Shown in pieces: positions 33,853 to 44,699 of a DNA stretch of 64,000 nucleotides (its first letter is position 1; every line of letters begins with the position of its first letter). A program made the position numbers and the translations under genes. The stretch spans positions 13,071,907-13,135,906 of the forward strand of contig NC_092584.1 of assembly GCF_016086655.4 (NCBI RefSeq). The letters run 5' to 3'. The notes beneath the pieces were generated by a model. That model was not told the origin of the DNA, made no database searches, and was given only the letters and a program-made list of their open reading frames with translations. Origin of the DNA: Lepeophtheirus salmonis. Lineage: Eukaryota > Arthropoda > Copepoda > Siphonostomatoida > Caligidae.

Positions 33853-34507
33853 TTATTTGTCATAACCATAGTTAGAAATGGGTCGATTATCATATACTAT
33901 ATTGTTGATACTGTCACCAGTGTAAAAGCCATCGTCGTAGTCATTGGGATTAGCAGCAGCAAATGAGATTTGAGCAGATACAGCATTAGCAATCTCAGGA
34001 TAGGGAATGGGAACATCCTTGGGAAGATGAGGACCCGAGGGATGATAGCCAGTCTCATCAGCATACCACTCAACAACATAGGTTTGCCCATTAGGGCCCA
34101 CATACTCATAAGAGCCCTTCATCACAACAACTTCAGTCTCTCCAACGACCTTTGTTTTCCCTACTGCCTGTTGACGAATCCCATTCTCGGACTCAAAAGC
34201 ATGGTCAAAGTTACTTGAGCCATCCAGAGTACCTGGTGCGTTGTAATTACTGCTCAAGATCTTAATATAGGGCCGATTGCTTTGAAAGGAGTTGGATCCA
34301 GCATTGTTACTTGAGTAGGAATTGCTGGAAGATCCAATCCCGTATGAGGTTAGAGGGATATCCCTCTTTTTGACATCATCATCCGCTATAAGGGATGCAA
34401 AAGTACATCCGAGAACAATCAAACAGGATACCTGAAAGTAAAAAGAGGTGTAAAATACTTTTGGAAAATATCATTTTTATATTGAATTCAATTACTTTTG
34501 AGTTCAT
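33853..34507 (-). CDS. Cuticle protein, RR-1 chitin-binding type (gene C)
   Basis: Third copy: complement(join(33853..34431, 34496..34507)), 196 residues, secreted, chitin-binding. The 64-bp intron (34432-34495) is identical to that of gene A. Ten nucleotide differences from A in 579 exon-2 bases, three of them amino-acid changing and all in the C-terminal tail (DDGSYTGNN in A is DDGFYTGDS here). The RR-1 domain itself is unchanged. The 3' UTR is nearly identical to A for about 130 bases, then diverges. TATA box at 34596-34589. All splice and coding signals are intact, so it is likely functional. Genes B and C are in the same orientation, opposite to A. Confidence 0.93.
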
Positions 34508-34588
34508 TTTTTGGTTTTTGTTCTAGTGGATTTACTTTTACTTTGGGGGTTGAATGTCGAATGATGCTTCTATTGAGGAGAAGAAGGG

Positions 34589-34596
34589 TTTATATA
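34589..34596 (-). promoter_or_regulatory. TATA box of cuticle gene C
   Basis: TATATAAA on the minus strand at the same distance from the ATG as in A and B. The upstream flank to about 34745 aligns with the other two. Confidence 0.8.
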
Positions 34597-34822
34597 TTTC
34601 ATTTGTTTTATCCTTCAAGTTCCTTTCATAGTACGCTAATTTGAGGGTGTTTTCTATATACCTACCTTTATGTTTGTTGCATGTTATTTAATTGTATCAT
34701 TTATATTTAAGACGGATGAACATCCTTGATGAATGTTTTTTATTCATCCTACCCAAAGGATATAATATTCAATAATTTATAAAGATAGAAAATACCATTA
34801 GGTATAATTTATACAAGTATTA

Positions 34823-35221
34823 TTGCTGAGACTCGGTCAAAGACCCTTTTTTTTGGTTCGGTCTCAATTGATTTTTTAGAATGATTTTGGATCCATATTT
34901 CGACCAAACTGGGATCTCAGATCGTAGACCGTAATTTAACAATCTCCAAATTGTGGACTGACTTTTTGAGACTCAATCTATTTATTACGCTTCCTAATTG
35001 ATAAGTTGTAAAAATTTGACTTATGCAACACATTTAACTTCATGTAACGTTATTGTACGTCCATGTTCACAATTTTGAAACCAGCCTGAAGTCATCAACG
35101 ATTCATTAATTTTTCTTAAGCATGGATATTGACTAAACTTATTTAAAGAACCAAATGTATTTGGTCAACTAAAAATCGCTACGGTCTCAGATCAGTCTAG
35201 GATTCTTTGACCAAATCCCTA
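34823..35221. mobile_element. MITE with GGTCAAAGA-containing inverted ends
   Basis: The left end CTGAGACTCGGTCAAAGACC and the right end, reverse-complemented, GGGATTTGGTCAAAGAATCC are inverted. The interior has repeated GACC/ACCGA words and the block TAACTTCATGTAACGTTATTG, which corresponds to TAAACTTCGTATGACGTCAT in the MITE at 63499-63891. Same family, diverged. No coding capacity. Confidence 0.6.
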
Positions 35222-35900
35222 AACACATAAGTACGAGGTTGATCTTATCTAGGGGTACATCTTTTCTTTTCTTTTTTCAACTTTTCTAGGGTTAAATTTA
35301 CACCAGAGGTTTGGTAAGGATATTTATTTAATAAAATCATCTGAAAACAGTGTTGTGCACAACTTTTATTCAAAATGTGAGCCCTCAGCTCTAATAAGAC
35401 CTTAATATGAGGCTTATTCCATTGGAGACCTTGACTTTGTCAGCTTTTTTTAGATTCGTCTCATCTTTGTCAGTCATAAGTAGACTTAGGATTTGTGTGC
35501 CATCACTCAATTACCCATTTTGACCTATTCGGGAAAAATTGTTTATTTTGCATTTTTGTATGTATGAAAATTGATCATTTTTCTAGACTGGTATGAAATA
35601 AGCAGAGAAAATTTTGATTCTAGTTAGATTACACAACAGCTTTGATGATATTTTTGGAGAGAAAATGAACATGCAAAAACCTTCCTTCATTAGGGAGAAA
35701 AACAATAGAAAAAACACTCCAAGGTTAATAGAAATGTACTTCTATTAACATTTATGGAGGGAAATCGATGTATAGGATGCAATCAGGTTTATGAATACAT
35801 TAATGAATATGTGAGGAAGCAAGATTCCAATTACAGCCAATGAAAAAAAGGAGAAATTTGGAGCAAAATTGATTGTTGAAGACTTGAAGTTTGTAATAAG
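35222..35900. other. AT-rich stretch, nothing recognised
   Basis: No coding frame or repeat supported. Confidence 0.4.
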
Positions 35901-37500
35901 CCCTCTTGTAGTTTTCAATCAGTTTGACATAATTTGAATCAAGAGTCTTGCCAAAACACCTCTGCCTTTATTTGTTGAACCACCGAAGGGCATCAATATG
36001 TCCAAATAAATCTTTGGGTACAATTTGCTCAAGAGTTTCCACCTTGGAGAGCAAAAGTACATCATTGGGGCCGTTTAATTGGCCTCTGTGATAGCCTTCC
36101 CGAACTATTCCATTTTCGAAAGCCCATTTAAATGCCTTGTTGCCAGTAAGTGAATCACTGAGGCTATCAAAAATCCCATCTATTACCCAAAAATAGATGT
36201 AGTTCTGGTGGGGAGATAAATCCAAAATGACTACATAATTGGTTTGTCCAATTAGGGGTTCATGTATAGAGCTTTTGAAGTCCCTTTAAAATCATTATAG
36301 TTGGCTTTGATGTTGCCAAGAGTTCTCAAGGGGACTTTCTCATCTGTCAAAGGTTTCTTGTCCTCACACAAGCAACAAGGGTAGGTAGCTACATGATTCT
36401 GCAATCCAAGCAGAATATTTTATCATTTGAAATCCCATGCCAAAACATGGGTGGCACTTATGTTCAACTGATCCAGGATGGTTCTGACATTAAAGAAATT
36501 TTCAGGACCGTACTTCACTATTGCATGCACAAACATTTTCTTCACCCCAGAATCTTGTGGAGGGGCTGGTTTAAGCTGAATCTTGCTCTTGAATATTTAA
36601 GCATACTTTGAAAAAAAACCTGGCCACCATCCATGCCAAGTTTCAGTGTGGGCTTCTTGCATTCTCTCTTCTTAATGAAGTATTTGATCAAATTAAGTAG
36701 ATCATTGCATAAGACACACAATTTTTCTATTTTTCTGTACTTAGAAGCATTCTTCTAGGAGCTACAGACAGAGACATGACGTCCTTGTCATCAAATATTA
36801 AAATTTTGCCCTCAAACATAGAATCAAGCTCATCGCCTTTCTGTATAATCTTTTTTTTTTTTATTAGATGCAACAGATCCTGTAACACTTTCAAATAGTC
36901 AGACACCGTTCAGACATAGCAGTGTCAGCAGCATTTTACCTTTTTCTAGCAATGGAGCATTGATGCCTGATTCATCGTCTCTCCCTGCGATCGCATGTCC
37001 CACAGGCATTGTAGTCTGGCAGAGAGGGTGTTTTTTCACGGGCCTTCCTCTTTTGTTCTTAGGCTTCTCTAAGAAATGAGATGGTTGGAGTAACCTACCT
37101 TTGGCTGTTGCAATTCTGCAAGTTTCACATTAGCATGGTTGGTCCTGTTTGGTTCTTGTGGGTGATGGAATTGACCTCAAGGAATCAGCCAACTCTTTGA
37201 ACCTCGGAAAAAATTCTGAAAACAAGTCAACTGAAATCAAAATTCAAGACTTACCCAAGAAACAACTATTAAACCTGAAAGCTTTCTTGGTTTGTCATAG
37301 TTTTGAGATCTCAAGACTGTGTAACAATTGTTACACAATGCACATAGTAAGAATCTTTCATCGTCATTGAAGTGAAAGTATACTTTTTCTGTTACTATTT
37401 TCTTCAAAACATAAGGTATGGGATGAATGAAACCCCTTTTTAAGGCAAAGAAGGGAAGTTTTTTGCCTGTTCTCTTCCTGACTCTTGTTGAAGTAAGGCA
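35900..37500 (-). pseudogene. Decayed transposon-like ORF of unidentified family
   Basis: Read on the minus strand from 37500 leftward, protein-like blocks appear in one order: a Cys-rich segment with ALCNNCYTVL (about 37335), CETCRIATAKGRLLQPSHFL followed by KNKRGRP (about 37120-37040), KLGMDGGQVFFKVCLN (about 36630), then the longest open block 36225-35968 with SPHQNYIYFWVIDGIFDSLS, REGYHRGQLNGPNDVL and LFGHIDALRWFN. Many stops and frame shifts separate them. From memory this order (zinc-binding N-terminus, GxDGG strand, PPELHLxLG-like block) recurs in multicopy, poorly characterised metazoan proteins that look transposon-encoded. No superfamily can be named, and no terminal repeats were found. 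Confidence 0.45.
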
Positions 37501-38100
37501 TTTCTTTTAAAAGGATAAAAATAAATTCTCTAAACTAATAATAATTAACTTTTAATAAGTATTTCCTTAAACTTACCTTATTTTTACTTGAAATATAATT
37601 GTTAGAATAGATCACCTTATTACTTTGTCAGAATTAAGATTGAGTAGAGGGGGCAATGGAAGAGTAATCAACATTTTTATCTATATTTCGACCAAACATG
37701 TACACAATAATTCAAGAATGATTTTGATTGGCTATGAATAATCCTAGATCATACTGGTTAATCCAACAAGGATCTGCTTGTCCTTTCACTCACATCATTT
37801 GATGAAATAATTTTACTTTTTTTAATTGGTCAAATCTTAACCAATTTGGGCTCTTTATGGCTCTAAATGGGTAGAAATAAAAACCTTCACTTTTTAGTTC
37901 AAATGGTTTAACGTTTTTTAAAGCTATCTCAGTTTTTAATTACACTAAGCCTACCCAAAAAGTCCAAGCCCAATATGGGGCAGATCCCTGATTTTTAAAT
38001 TTGCATTTTTGTATATCTATGAGCATGCAGACTTCAAAAGTGTACCTCAGATGTTGTTTCATTATTTTTTTTATAAATAAATCTTATTTTGCAACACCAT
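37501..38100. other. AT-rich stretch, nothing recognised
   Basis: No supported feature. Confidence 0.4.
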
Positions 38101-38104
38101 GGCT

Positions 38105-38690
38105 TGAAAAGTTAACACTGCTACGTCGTTAGACTTAAACTTGTTCAACTCCTTCTAGACTCTGGAGCCTCCTGTGTGGAGTAGCAAACTCCTTCTTCTT
38201 CAAACGCCCCCAAATAGAAAGGTACAAGGGTTTTGTGTCTAGGAAGGAGGGTGGCCACATGTTGAGGTTCCAAATGTTCTTTGCCGGCAATGACACGGAG
38301 CTCCATCTTGAGTTAAAGTAAAGTTGGCCCCCGAACTTGTCTCTCTCCCAAGGTAGCACTTTGTCATCCAGAAGTTCTATGTAGCTCCATCTTGAGTTAA
38401 AGTAAAGTTGACCCCGAACTTGTCTCTCTCCCAAGGTAGCACTTTGTCATCCAGATGTTATATGTAAGCATCTGCATTGAACCGCTCCTTCCTCTCCACA
38501 AAAATGGGAGGACATACTTTCTTATTTACCTAGAGAAGCTTTAGGATCTTTTGTACTCCTTCAAACCATCTCAGCTATCTCTTAGATGTCTTGTTGCCCT
38601 CCTCCGTGATTTTGACCCAATGCCATTCCCAATTGTAAATAATAAAATGTGTATCACTAGATAAAATCAACCCTGTATATTAAGGAGGAG
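38105..38690 (-). pseudogene. Tc1/mariner-like transposase, catalytic part, with internal duplication
   Basis: On the minus strand: KVCPPIFVERKERFNADAYI, then LLDDKVLPWERDKFG, NFTLTQDGAPCH (second catalytic Asp present), and a decayed SPDLNP-equivalent near 38240. The block LLDDKVLPWERDKFG...FTLTQDGA occurs twice because of an 84-bp tandem duplication. The portion at 38560-38690 (TGTATCACTAGATAAAATCA) matches segments at 42.2-42.3 kb and 51.9 kb. The copy is broken by frame shifts. N-terminal helix-turn-helix absent. Confidence 0.7.
38299..38465 (-). repeat. 84-bp tandem duplication within a transposase remnant
   Basis: Unit 1 at 38299-38382 and unit 2 at 38383-38465 both start AGCTCCATCTTGAGTTAAAG and end near TGT. 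They differ by a few substitutions and one base in length. The duplication is younger than the general decay of the surrounding transposase. Confidence 0.9.
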
Positions 38691-38699
38691 TTTATTATT

Positions 38700-41015
38700 A
38701 ACTTATTGAGAAATGTAGTGCTCCAAGGGTCGCAAATTTTTCATTTTAGGCTACAAAAATTGTATATAAATTTTGAAGGGTTTTCGAAAAATATTTAGAG
38801 GTAGCTCAACGTCTAAAAAGGTAGAAATCTTACGGTTTTGTTTCAAAAATGTGTGTTTGACCTGGATATCAAATAAATTTGAGTAAATAAAATTTCTATC
38901 GGATTTCTTTAAAAGAGTTTTCTGTTAATTGGTCAAAAAGAGCAAAGACTACCATAACTTGCATTTTTTGATGTAAGTCCATCTGTCGGCTTGTCAAAGA
39001 AATGATCCAAATTATATTTATATGTTCCAAATTATTAACAATTGATAATTTATTACTCGAAATAGAATAAAAAGGTTATGTTAGGAAAAATTAGACATTT
39101 TTCCAAACCTTTACTGACCTTTTATGGCCTCTTTTGGTAAAAATACTTTTTAGCTAAATCCATTGAATAAGTCGTCATTGAGTATTAAGAATTCATCATT
39201 GTAAAGGTGTTAAACATTGTCTGAGCTTTACTTGATTCAAAAAGTTTTAACAGCCAAATTGTAATCAATAAATAAAGTCATTACACCTCATTTTATTTGT
39301 AACTGAGATAACATTTCTGAGCACTGGCATTTAGTTTAAATTTTTCATGGTAAAAAATACGTTAACAAATTCAAGGCATGTGCTTTGACACAACAAATTC
39401 AAATACGACTACAAGGAAAAAACCTTCAACCTCTCATATGTAGACATCATATCGTGCAATTAATCATAAGCACGGCATTCCAGTCATGGTTTGAACCTAC
39501 TTTTTCTCGTGATGTTCATATGCTCAAAAGATTTCGAAAAAAAAAAATGGCCATCCATTAATAAATATAAGTATGATACTGGAATTGAAGATCGTGAAAT
39601 AACTAGTCTTGTAAAAGATGTGCGACAGGGGACCCTTGATTATGCAAGGAAATGTATTGAAACAAATCTTCTTCAAACAACTATAAAGTGCTCATTAAGC
39701 GGGTAATTATATTCCTTCATAATGTGCATCCACAAGGTATAAAATTTATGTTACCTGGGGTGGCTATAAACCACGCCCGCTAAAACCCTGTTTTATACTA
39801 CCTAGAAATTTGGATGTTTTGATCTCAATTCAAATTGACAGACATGGAGGAGAGAGAATGGTTTAATTTCTATCGTGCGAGGTTATCTTCGAGCCTGCAT
39901 GTCTTCTCTTCAATCCTTAAGTACACTTAATAATGACCTGAATTTAATAAAAACCCTCCTTCAGTATTCCTCCATTAATTCAGATACATCGAAGTGAACA
40001 TAAAAAAAATTGAGACATTTTTGGTACTTGTCCGAGGAACTTGTTGGAGTATTTCTATTTTGCAGTACATTAAGTTCATAATCAAAAAGACGATTAGTAA
40101 AGGCCTTGCTAAATTGGACTAAAAAAGGCTGTTCTTTACTCTCAATGAATTCAAATACAAAAACTTGTAAGTTTTTGCTACAAAACAATCAAACAAACTT
40201 TTTTGAAATCTTTACCTACAATATACATTTCTTTTCGACAGATCCTGACTTATGGAATGATCGAGATGAATATCAATAAGCACTTTACACTATCATTCAT
40301 TTTAAAGTTGTTAATGACCATGTTGAGCGTAAAATTGTTTTTATTAAAGAATATAGTGCTCTACTAACATCTGATGAATTATATGCCTTGATTCAAGGAA
40401 AAATACATCTTTATAATTTGAATTAAAAAACAAATTTCCAATAGAACTTTATTGCGTTATATTCAAAATTTGGATTAATAATACATTAGAAAGATATGTT
40501 AAAGTTCTATGATTGAAAAAATATATACATATATATCAAAATAAAATTGGTCTGAAATGATAATTTTCAACTAAAGCCAGCACATAATAATTTTTAATTA
40601 CAACTACAACCAGGTTTTGGATATTTACGATTAATTTAGGCTATAAAGGTGTATTTATAGAAAAAAAGTTCAGAAAAAGGTCAAATTTATAGTCATTTAA
40701 CATATTTATTCTACTTCAAATAAAAATAGAGCATTGATAAGGATTTGAGAAACATTAATTTTGTAAATTTAAAATAACATTTTTGGATTGAAAACTTTTT
40801 TAGCAAAATTTTCTTATGTTTTAAGGTAAGACAAAGTGCTTAGAGGATATTTAGATCAAAACGCTTTTCTTTTAAATCATAACTTGGTAACTATTGAGCT
40901 CCTACCTCTGAATATTTTTAAAAAACGTTCAAAGTGTATAAACGATCTCGTTTACATAAAAAAAAAATTGCGACCCTCAGAGCTCAACATTTTTCCAATT
41001 TAAGAAATGATCTAC
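38700..41015. mobile_element. Large inverted-repeat element of unknown type
   Basis: The left arm (38700-39150) and right arm (40620-41015, inverted) align over about 400 bases. Outermost is GTAGTGCTCCAAGGGTCGCAA on the left against GTTGAGCTCTGAGGGTCGCAA on the right. Further in are AAAAATATTTAGAGGTAG/AAAAATATTCAGAGGTAG and GAAATAGAATAAA/GAAGTAGAATAAA. Identity is moderate, so the element is old. Between the arms lies a decayed ORF region (39430-40430). The neighbouring Tc1-like remnant ends at 38690, right at the left arm. Confidence 0.55.
39430..40430 (+). pseudogene. Decayed ORF inside the inverted-repeat element, family not identified
   Basis: The plus strand has two protein-like blocks. 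39491-39706 encodes IEDREITSLVKDVRQGTLDY. 40225-40428 encodes DPDLWNDRDEYQ, a stop, then HFKVVNDHVERKIVFIKEYS and ALLTSDELYALIQGKIHLY; it is preceded by a plausible 3' splice site (TTTTCGACAG ending at about 40242). From memory the VVND-x-x-ER segment occurs near the C-terminus of large uncharacterised multicopy metazoan proteins. On the opposite strand 40188-39961 is a 75-codon frame without known motifs. I cannot name a function. Confidence 0.35.
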
Positions 41016-41373
41016 ACCCTAGGTACTGTGTATATATAATACCTAATCTTCTAATTGGTATAATTATTTATTTTTTGAAGATGGCTTTTGTCTTCTAAAG
41101 AAAACTAGATCAAAGCCCAAAATTTTTCTTTTATACTTCTAGATCCGTCCATGTTTTTTTGAGGTATTAAATAAATTTACAAAAATAAGATACAATTTTT
41201 ACCTATTAAAGCTATTGGTTATGTTCTAAAATTAATATTACTGTATGATATTTGAATGAAAGTCGACAGTGTCTTTTGCGGCTATTTTATCACTCAATTC
41301 TTATAGATACAAAATTTGATTTTATCCAATCTATTATTCGAAATTTAAAAAAAAAAATTACCTTAGATTTTTA

Positions 41374-41759
41374 CAAAGTGGTCCATGAAAATTTGTACAC
41401 TTTGAATTTTGAACTTTAGCAAGATATAATTTATTAACTAACAACATAATAAAGGTAATTGACCTGGTCTGTTTACTTTAACTCCTTCGGGTCCAGTTTG
41501 GCCTTTTTGATAGAGTTCTTCTTCCTCTCCAAGGGTTTCGGGCTTTTTGACGGTATAGACGGTGGTCTTGGAGACGCCAAGCTGCCTGGAGTGTGTGAAC
41601 TTGTTTTTCTCGACTTGTGCGAAAACAAAGAACCTGTTTTGTTTTGTTTTCTAACTAATTGATTATGCTTTAATACGTAGAAATGTAAATTAATTTCAAT
41701 AACTTGACCTTCATTAATAATTGAAATAGTAAGGGTTCAGATTTCGATGGCCCAACCAG
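41374..41759 (-). mobile_element. 386-bp non-autonomous Tc1/mariner-like element
   Basis: The left end CAAAGTGGTCCATGAAAATT at 41374 and the right end (reverse complement) CTGGTTGGGCCATCGAAATC at 41759 are imperfect inverted repeats. TA lies on both sides (41372-41373, 41760-41761). The minus strand at 41640-41455 encodes the helix-turn-helix FTHSRQLGVSKTTVYTV and basic linker of the family at 8.9 and 32.1 kb, then a stop and the terminus. The catalytic domain is cleanly missing. Confidence 0.8.
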
Positions 41760-41764
41760 TATTC

Positions 41765-42310
41765 ATTATTGTTCAAAAGTACACTGAATTAGGGTATATC
41801 AAACGTCCTTTGGTTCTTTCATCTTTTTGTGGAGAGGCCACATTTGAAGGTCCCAAAAGTCTGGAAAGTTTTTCCCAAGGAATACATGTCTTGAATGAGA
41901 ACAAAGTTGTCCCCCAACTTTTTTTAGGCCCAAGGTAGCACGTTTTTATCCAGAAGTTTGATTTAGGCGTCTGCATTGAGCAGCTCCTTCCTCTCCATAA
42001 AAATGGGGGCAGACTCAAAAACACGAAAGACCAAAGTTCCGGTTGGATTTATTGTTATGATGTAACGGCTGGTCTACTTATTCACAGTGGCACCAACAGT
42101 GAAAAAAAGTTAATGAGAAAAGAGAAAAACTTTCCACCAATTTTTTTTTTTGCCTTTAAGAAAATTTAGAATCTTCTTTGTTTTTAGTAACCGTCTCGCT
42201 TTGATTTGTTCAGAGATAAGACGTCTTTTTGTCCTCCTCTGTTATTTTTCACCAATATCATTCCGGATTGAAAATAATAAAATGTGTCCCTCTAGATAAG
42301 ATCAACCATG
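41765..42310 (-). pseudogene. Tc1/mariner-like transposase, catalytic part, decayed
   Basis: Minus strand: STVGATVNK (strand after the first catalytic region), SAPIFMERKELLNADA, IKLLDKNVLPWA, then DNFVLIQDMYS, where the second catalytic Asp is retained but the following residues are changed. Close to the 38.1-38.7 kb copy. The right-hand flank up to 42310 (CCGGATTGAAAATAATAAAA) is shared with copies at 38.6 and 51.9 kb. It abuts the 386-bp element at 41760. Confidence 0.65.
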
Positions 42311-42319
42311 TATAATAAA

Positions 42320-42745
42320 TATGATTAGTGAAATGCCTACAAAAATCAGCTATTTTTATATTAACTCTCCTCGTGTGTGTTATTCGAAATATAGAAGGGA
42401 CTCATTTCTAGAGCATAAATACGTCATAGCTTCATCTATATCCAAAACCTTAGCCTTATTTCAAAGAATAAACTTTAATCAATAGTGCCATGTGTGTCCC
42501 TCCCTCTATCCTCGGGATTACCCATATACCCGTTCTAATAATAATGAGTGAGGTCTGGATAGCAGAAAGAAACAGTAATTCCTAGCCGTGTTACTAATAT
42601 AACATAAAGTATAAAGTTTGAAATATATATTATATAAGAAGTGTTACAATCATTCAATATAAGTCAAGTATGCCTCGTTCTGTTCCCTAACTTTTTGTCA
42701 ACGAGAATCCAACTTCATAAAGCCTTTCTCCTAGAAGCCCTTCTC
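42320..42745. other. No feature recognised
   Basis: No coding frame or repeat supported. Confidence 0.4.
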
Positions 42746-42749
42746 CCTA

Positions 42750-43250
42750 CTATCAAAAAAAATATGAACAAACAATTTTCACATGCCTTCTTTTGAGGCC
42801 AAATTTGTACAGCCAAGCACTTTGGCCATGGACAGGAACAGTGGTAGTCACTTGATGCCAGGAGCGGACTGTAATGTAATCTCTAATGGAAAAAACAACA
42901 TAGCAATTACATGGACGGGCTAAAGAGCAAGGTTAATCTCTGTATGGTCTGGATGGTTGCCAATGGAAGGCCTTACAGCAGGACTCCCTCCATGCCACAC
43001 CTCGAAAAAAAAAGGTGTCAAATGGCTCATAGACCATTATGATGAATGCATCTTGCCGTATTTTTTACCTCCAAACTCGCCGGGGCACGATTGAATGACA
43101 AATCAACCAAACCCCCTTCAACACCAAAGACAAAATTATCAGTCAGATCAAGAATGAATTTCAGGATTAGCCAAAGGACCAAGTGGCGAAGGTTTGCTTG
43201 CACTTTTAGCCTCTCATAGAGACTGTTATTGAGACAAAAGAGGATTTTAT
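42750..43250 (+). pseudogene. Tc1/mariner-like transposase, catalytic part, decayed
   Basis: Plus strand, frame changing: VCMVWMVANGRPY, then PPCHTSKKKGVKWLIDHYDE, which fits the segment after the second catalytic motif, then PYFLPPNSPGHD at about 43060-43095, equivalent to PPNSPDLNP with the final acidic residue region, then NPLQHQRQNYQSDQE and a short tail. Multiple stops. This copy is on the opposite strand from its left neighbour and is of a different subfamily by sequence. Confidence 0.65.
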
Positions 43251-43254
43251 TAAA

Positions 43255-44255
43255 TAAAATAAATAAAAATTCATCAAGCTATTAGAATCTGGTTTTATTT
43301 TTTAATTTGGTAATTGGTTGGAGAGAACCCTGGTTTTGAAAAAAAAATCTTTTCCCGGCACAAATAGCTTGTTCACCCTGATTGAGAGCATACACACAAT
43401 GAACATCATGGCCACAAGGTGAAATAAACATATTCTCAAATTCATATATTCGATAAATATATACATCTGTATATCTAACCATCTGCAAAAAAGAAAAAAA
43501 AACTGTCAATATTATTTTTCTTTGTCAATAAAATTTATGTGCTCAGTTAGAGTTACGTCATGAATAAATTTAGCAATTTATATTTGTATATCCAATATCC
43601 ATATTTACTTAAACGTAAGACCGTATACAAGATTATATATATCACACACAACCTTGTAACGGCATATACATTATATATATAATTGTAAATACTAAGTACT
43701 TTTAAGTGTGTTTTTTATTTTGTCAAGTGTTTATCATTAGTGAAAAAAAAGTGCGTATTTCAACAAGTTAACCCAGACAATTTGAAGATTGTTTTGTTGG
43801 AGAGCAGCTTAGTGGTCAAGGGGTTTCATTAGATCAGCTACAAAGTGCTGTGATAAGGAAGAAGGGGAGAAGGGAAATAAACAAGGTCATTGGCAAAAAG
43901 TACCCTGATGTCGATCCTCAATTCTTCTATAAGCCTTCGAATTGCCTCTTCCGAGCAAACCCTTATTTTGATTCTCCATCTTTCATGAGCACACGCACTA
44001 GTATAATATAATAATACCTTCAAAAGATAGCTGTCAAAATTGCAAAACAGTTTGTTCTTGAGTTTGCGAAAAGACTGTTCTAAGTGTGAGAGTCTTTTTG
44101 TTATTTTCAACACAATGGATTATTATTGTTTTTTTTTAATTTTACGCTGCTTCTTGATGAAAAAATATACTACTCAATCTAAGGGATGCCTTGAAAAGTG
44201 TTATTGGGACTCCACTTTATAAAGTGAATAATAAAAAAAAGAATAGAAAAAAATA
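43255..44255. other. AT-rich stretch, nothing recognised
   Basis: The 91-codon minus-strand frame 44113-43838 is basic with no known motif. Nothing else supported. Confidence 0.35.
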
Positions 44256-44259
44256 ATAA

Positions 44260-44662
44260 ATAGCACAAACAGGCTATCTTAAAGATAGCCAATTAAATTT
44301 TTTATAATATCTTATTTATATCTAGTTTGTTTATGTTCAAATTCTAAATTAAAACGATCTACTATCAACAATATTAGATAATAGGTAAATCTCGATTGTA
44401 AAAACTCCTTGTATAGAACATTTCTCGTTGTTTTTGTCCATTTGATGTCAAAACAATCAAATATATAATTGAGGAAGTGAAATACTGATTTTGGTAAATA
44501 TAAAGCAATTTTGTCAAATGTTTGACCCTGTGATTTATTTAGAGGCATTGACATTGCTTGCTTGTCATGTTCCTTCTTCAAGCATAATGAGGATTGAAGA
44601 TACATACTATGATAAACTCGCTTATCTTCTTCATAATTCCTATTTAATGTACGTTTTTTCAA
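44260..44662 (-). mobile_element. Helitron 3' end with Pif1-type helicase C-terminus
   Basis: The minus-strand frame 44662-44312 (116 codons) contains KEHDKQAMSMPLNKSQGQTF and DKIALYLPKSVF, matching the last helicase motif of Pif1/Helitron RepHel proteins, then TRNVLYKEFLQ, a typical Helitron end. Downstream on the same strand a 9-bp perfect hairpin (44290-44272, GGCTATCTT with its complement, one-base loop) is followed 8 bases later by CTAT at 44263 and T residues, close to the canonical hairpin plus CTRR of Helitron 3' ends. The Rep nuclease and most of the helicase are absent. The F-S-H-G-Q-L-Y-V-A-x-S-R-V segment is damaged by frame shift. Confidence 0.75.
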
Positions 44663-44699
44663 AAAAAATATTTTTGAAGGGGCTAAGCCCCCCCATACC

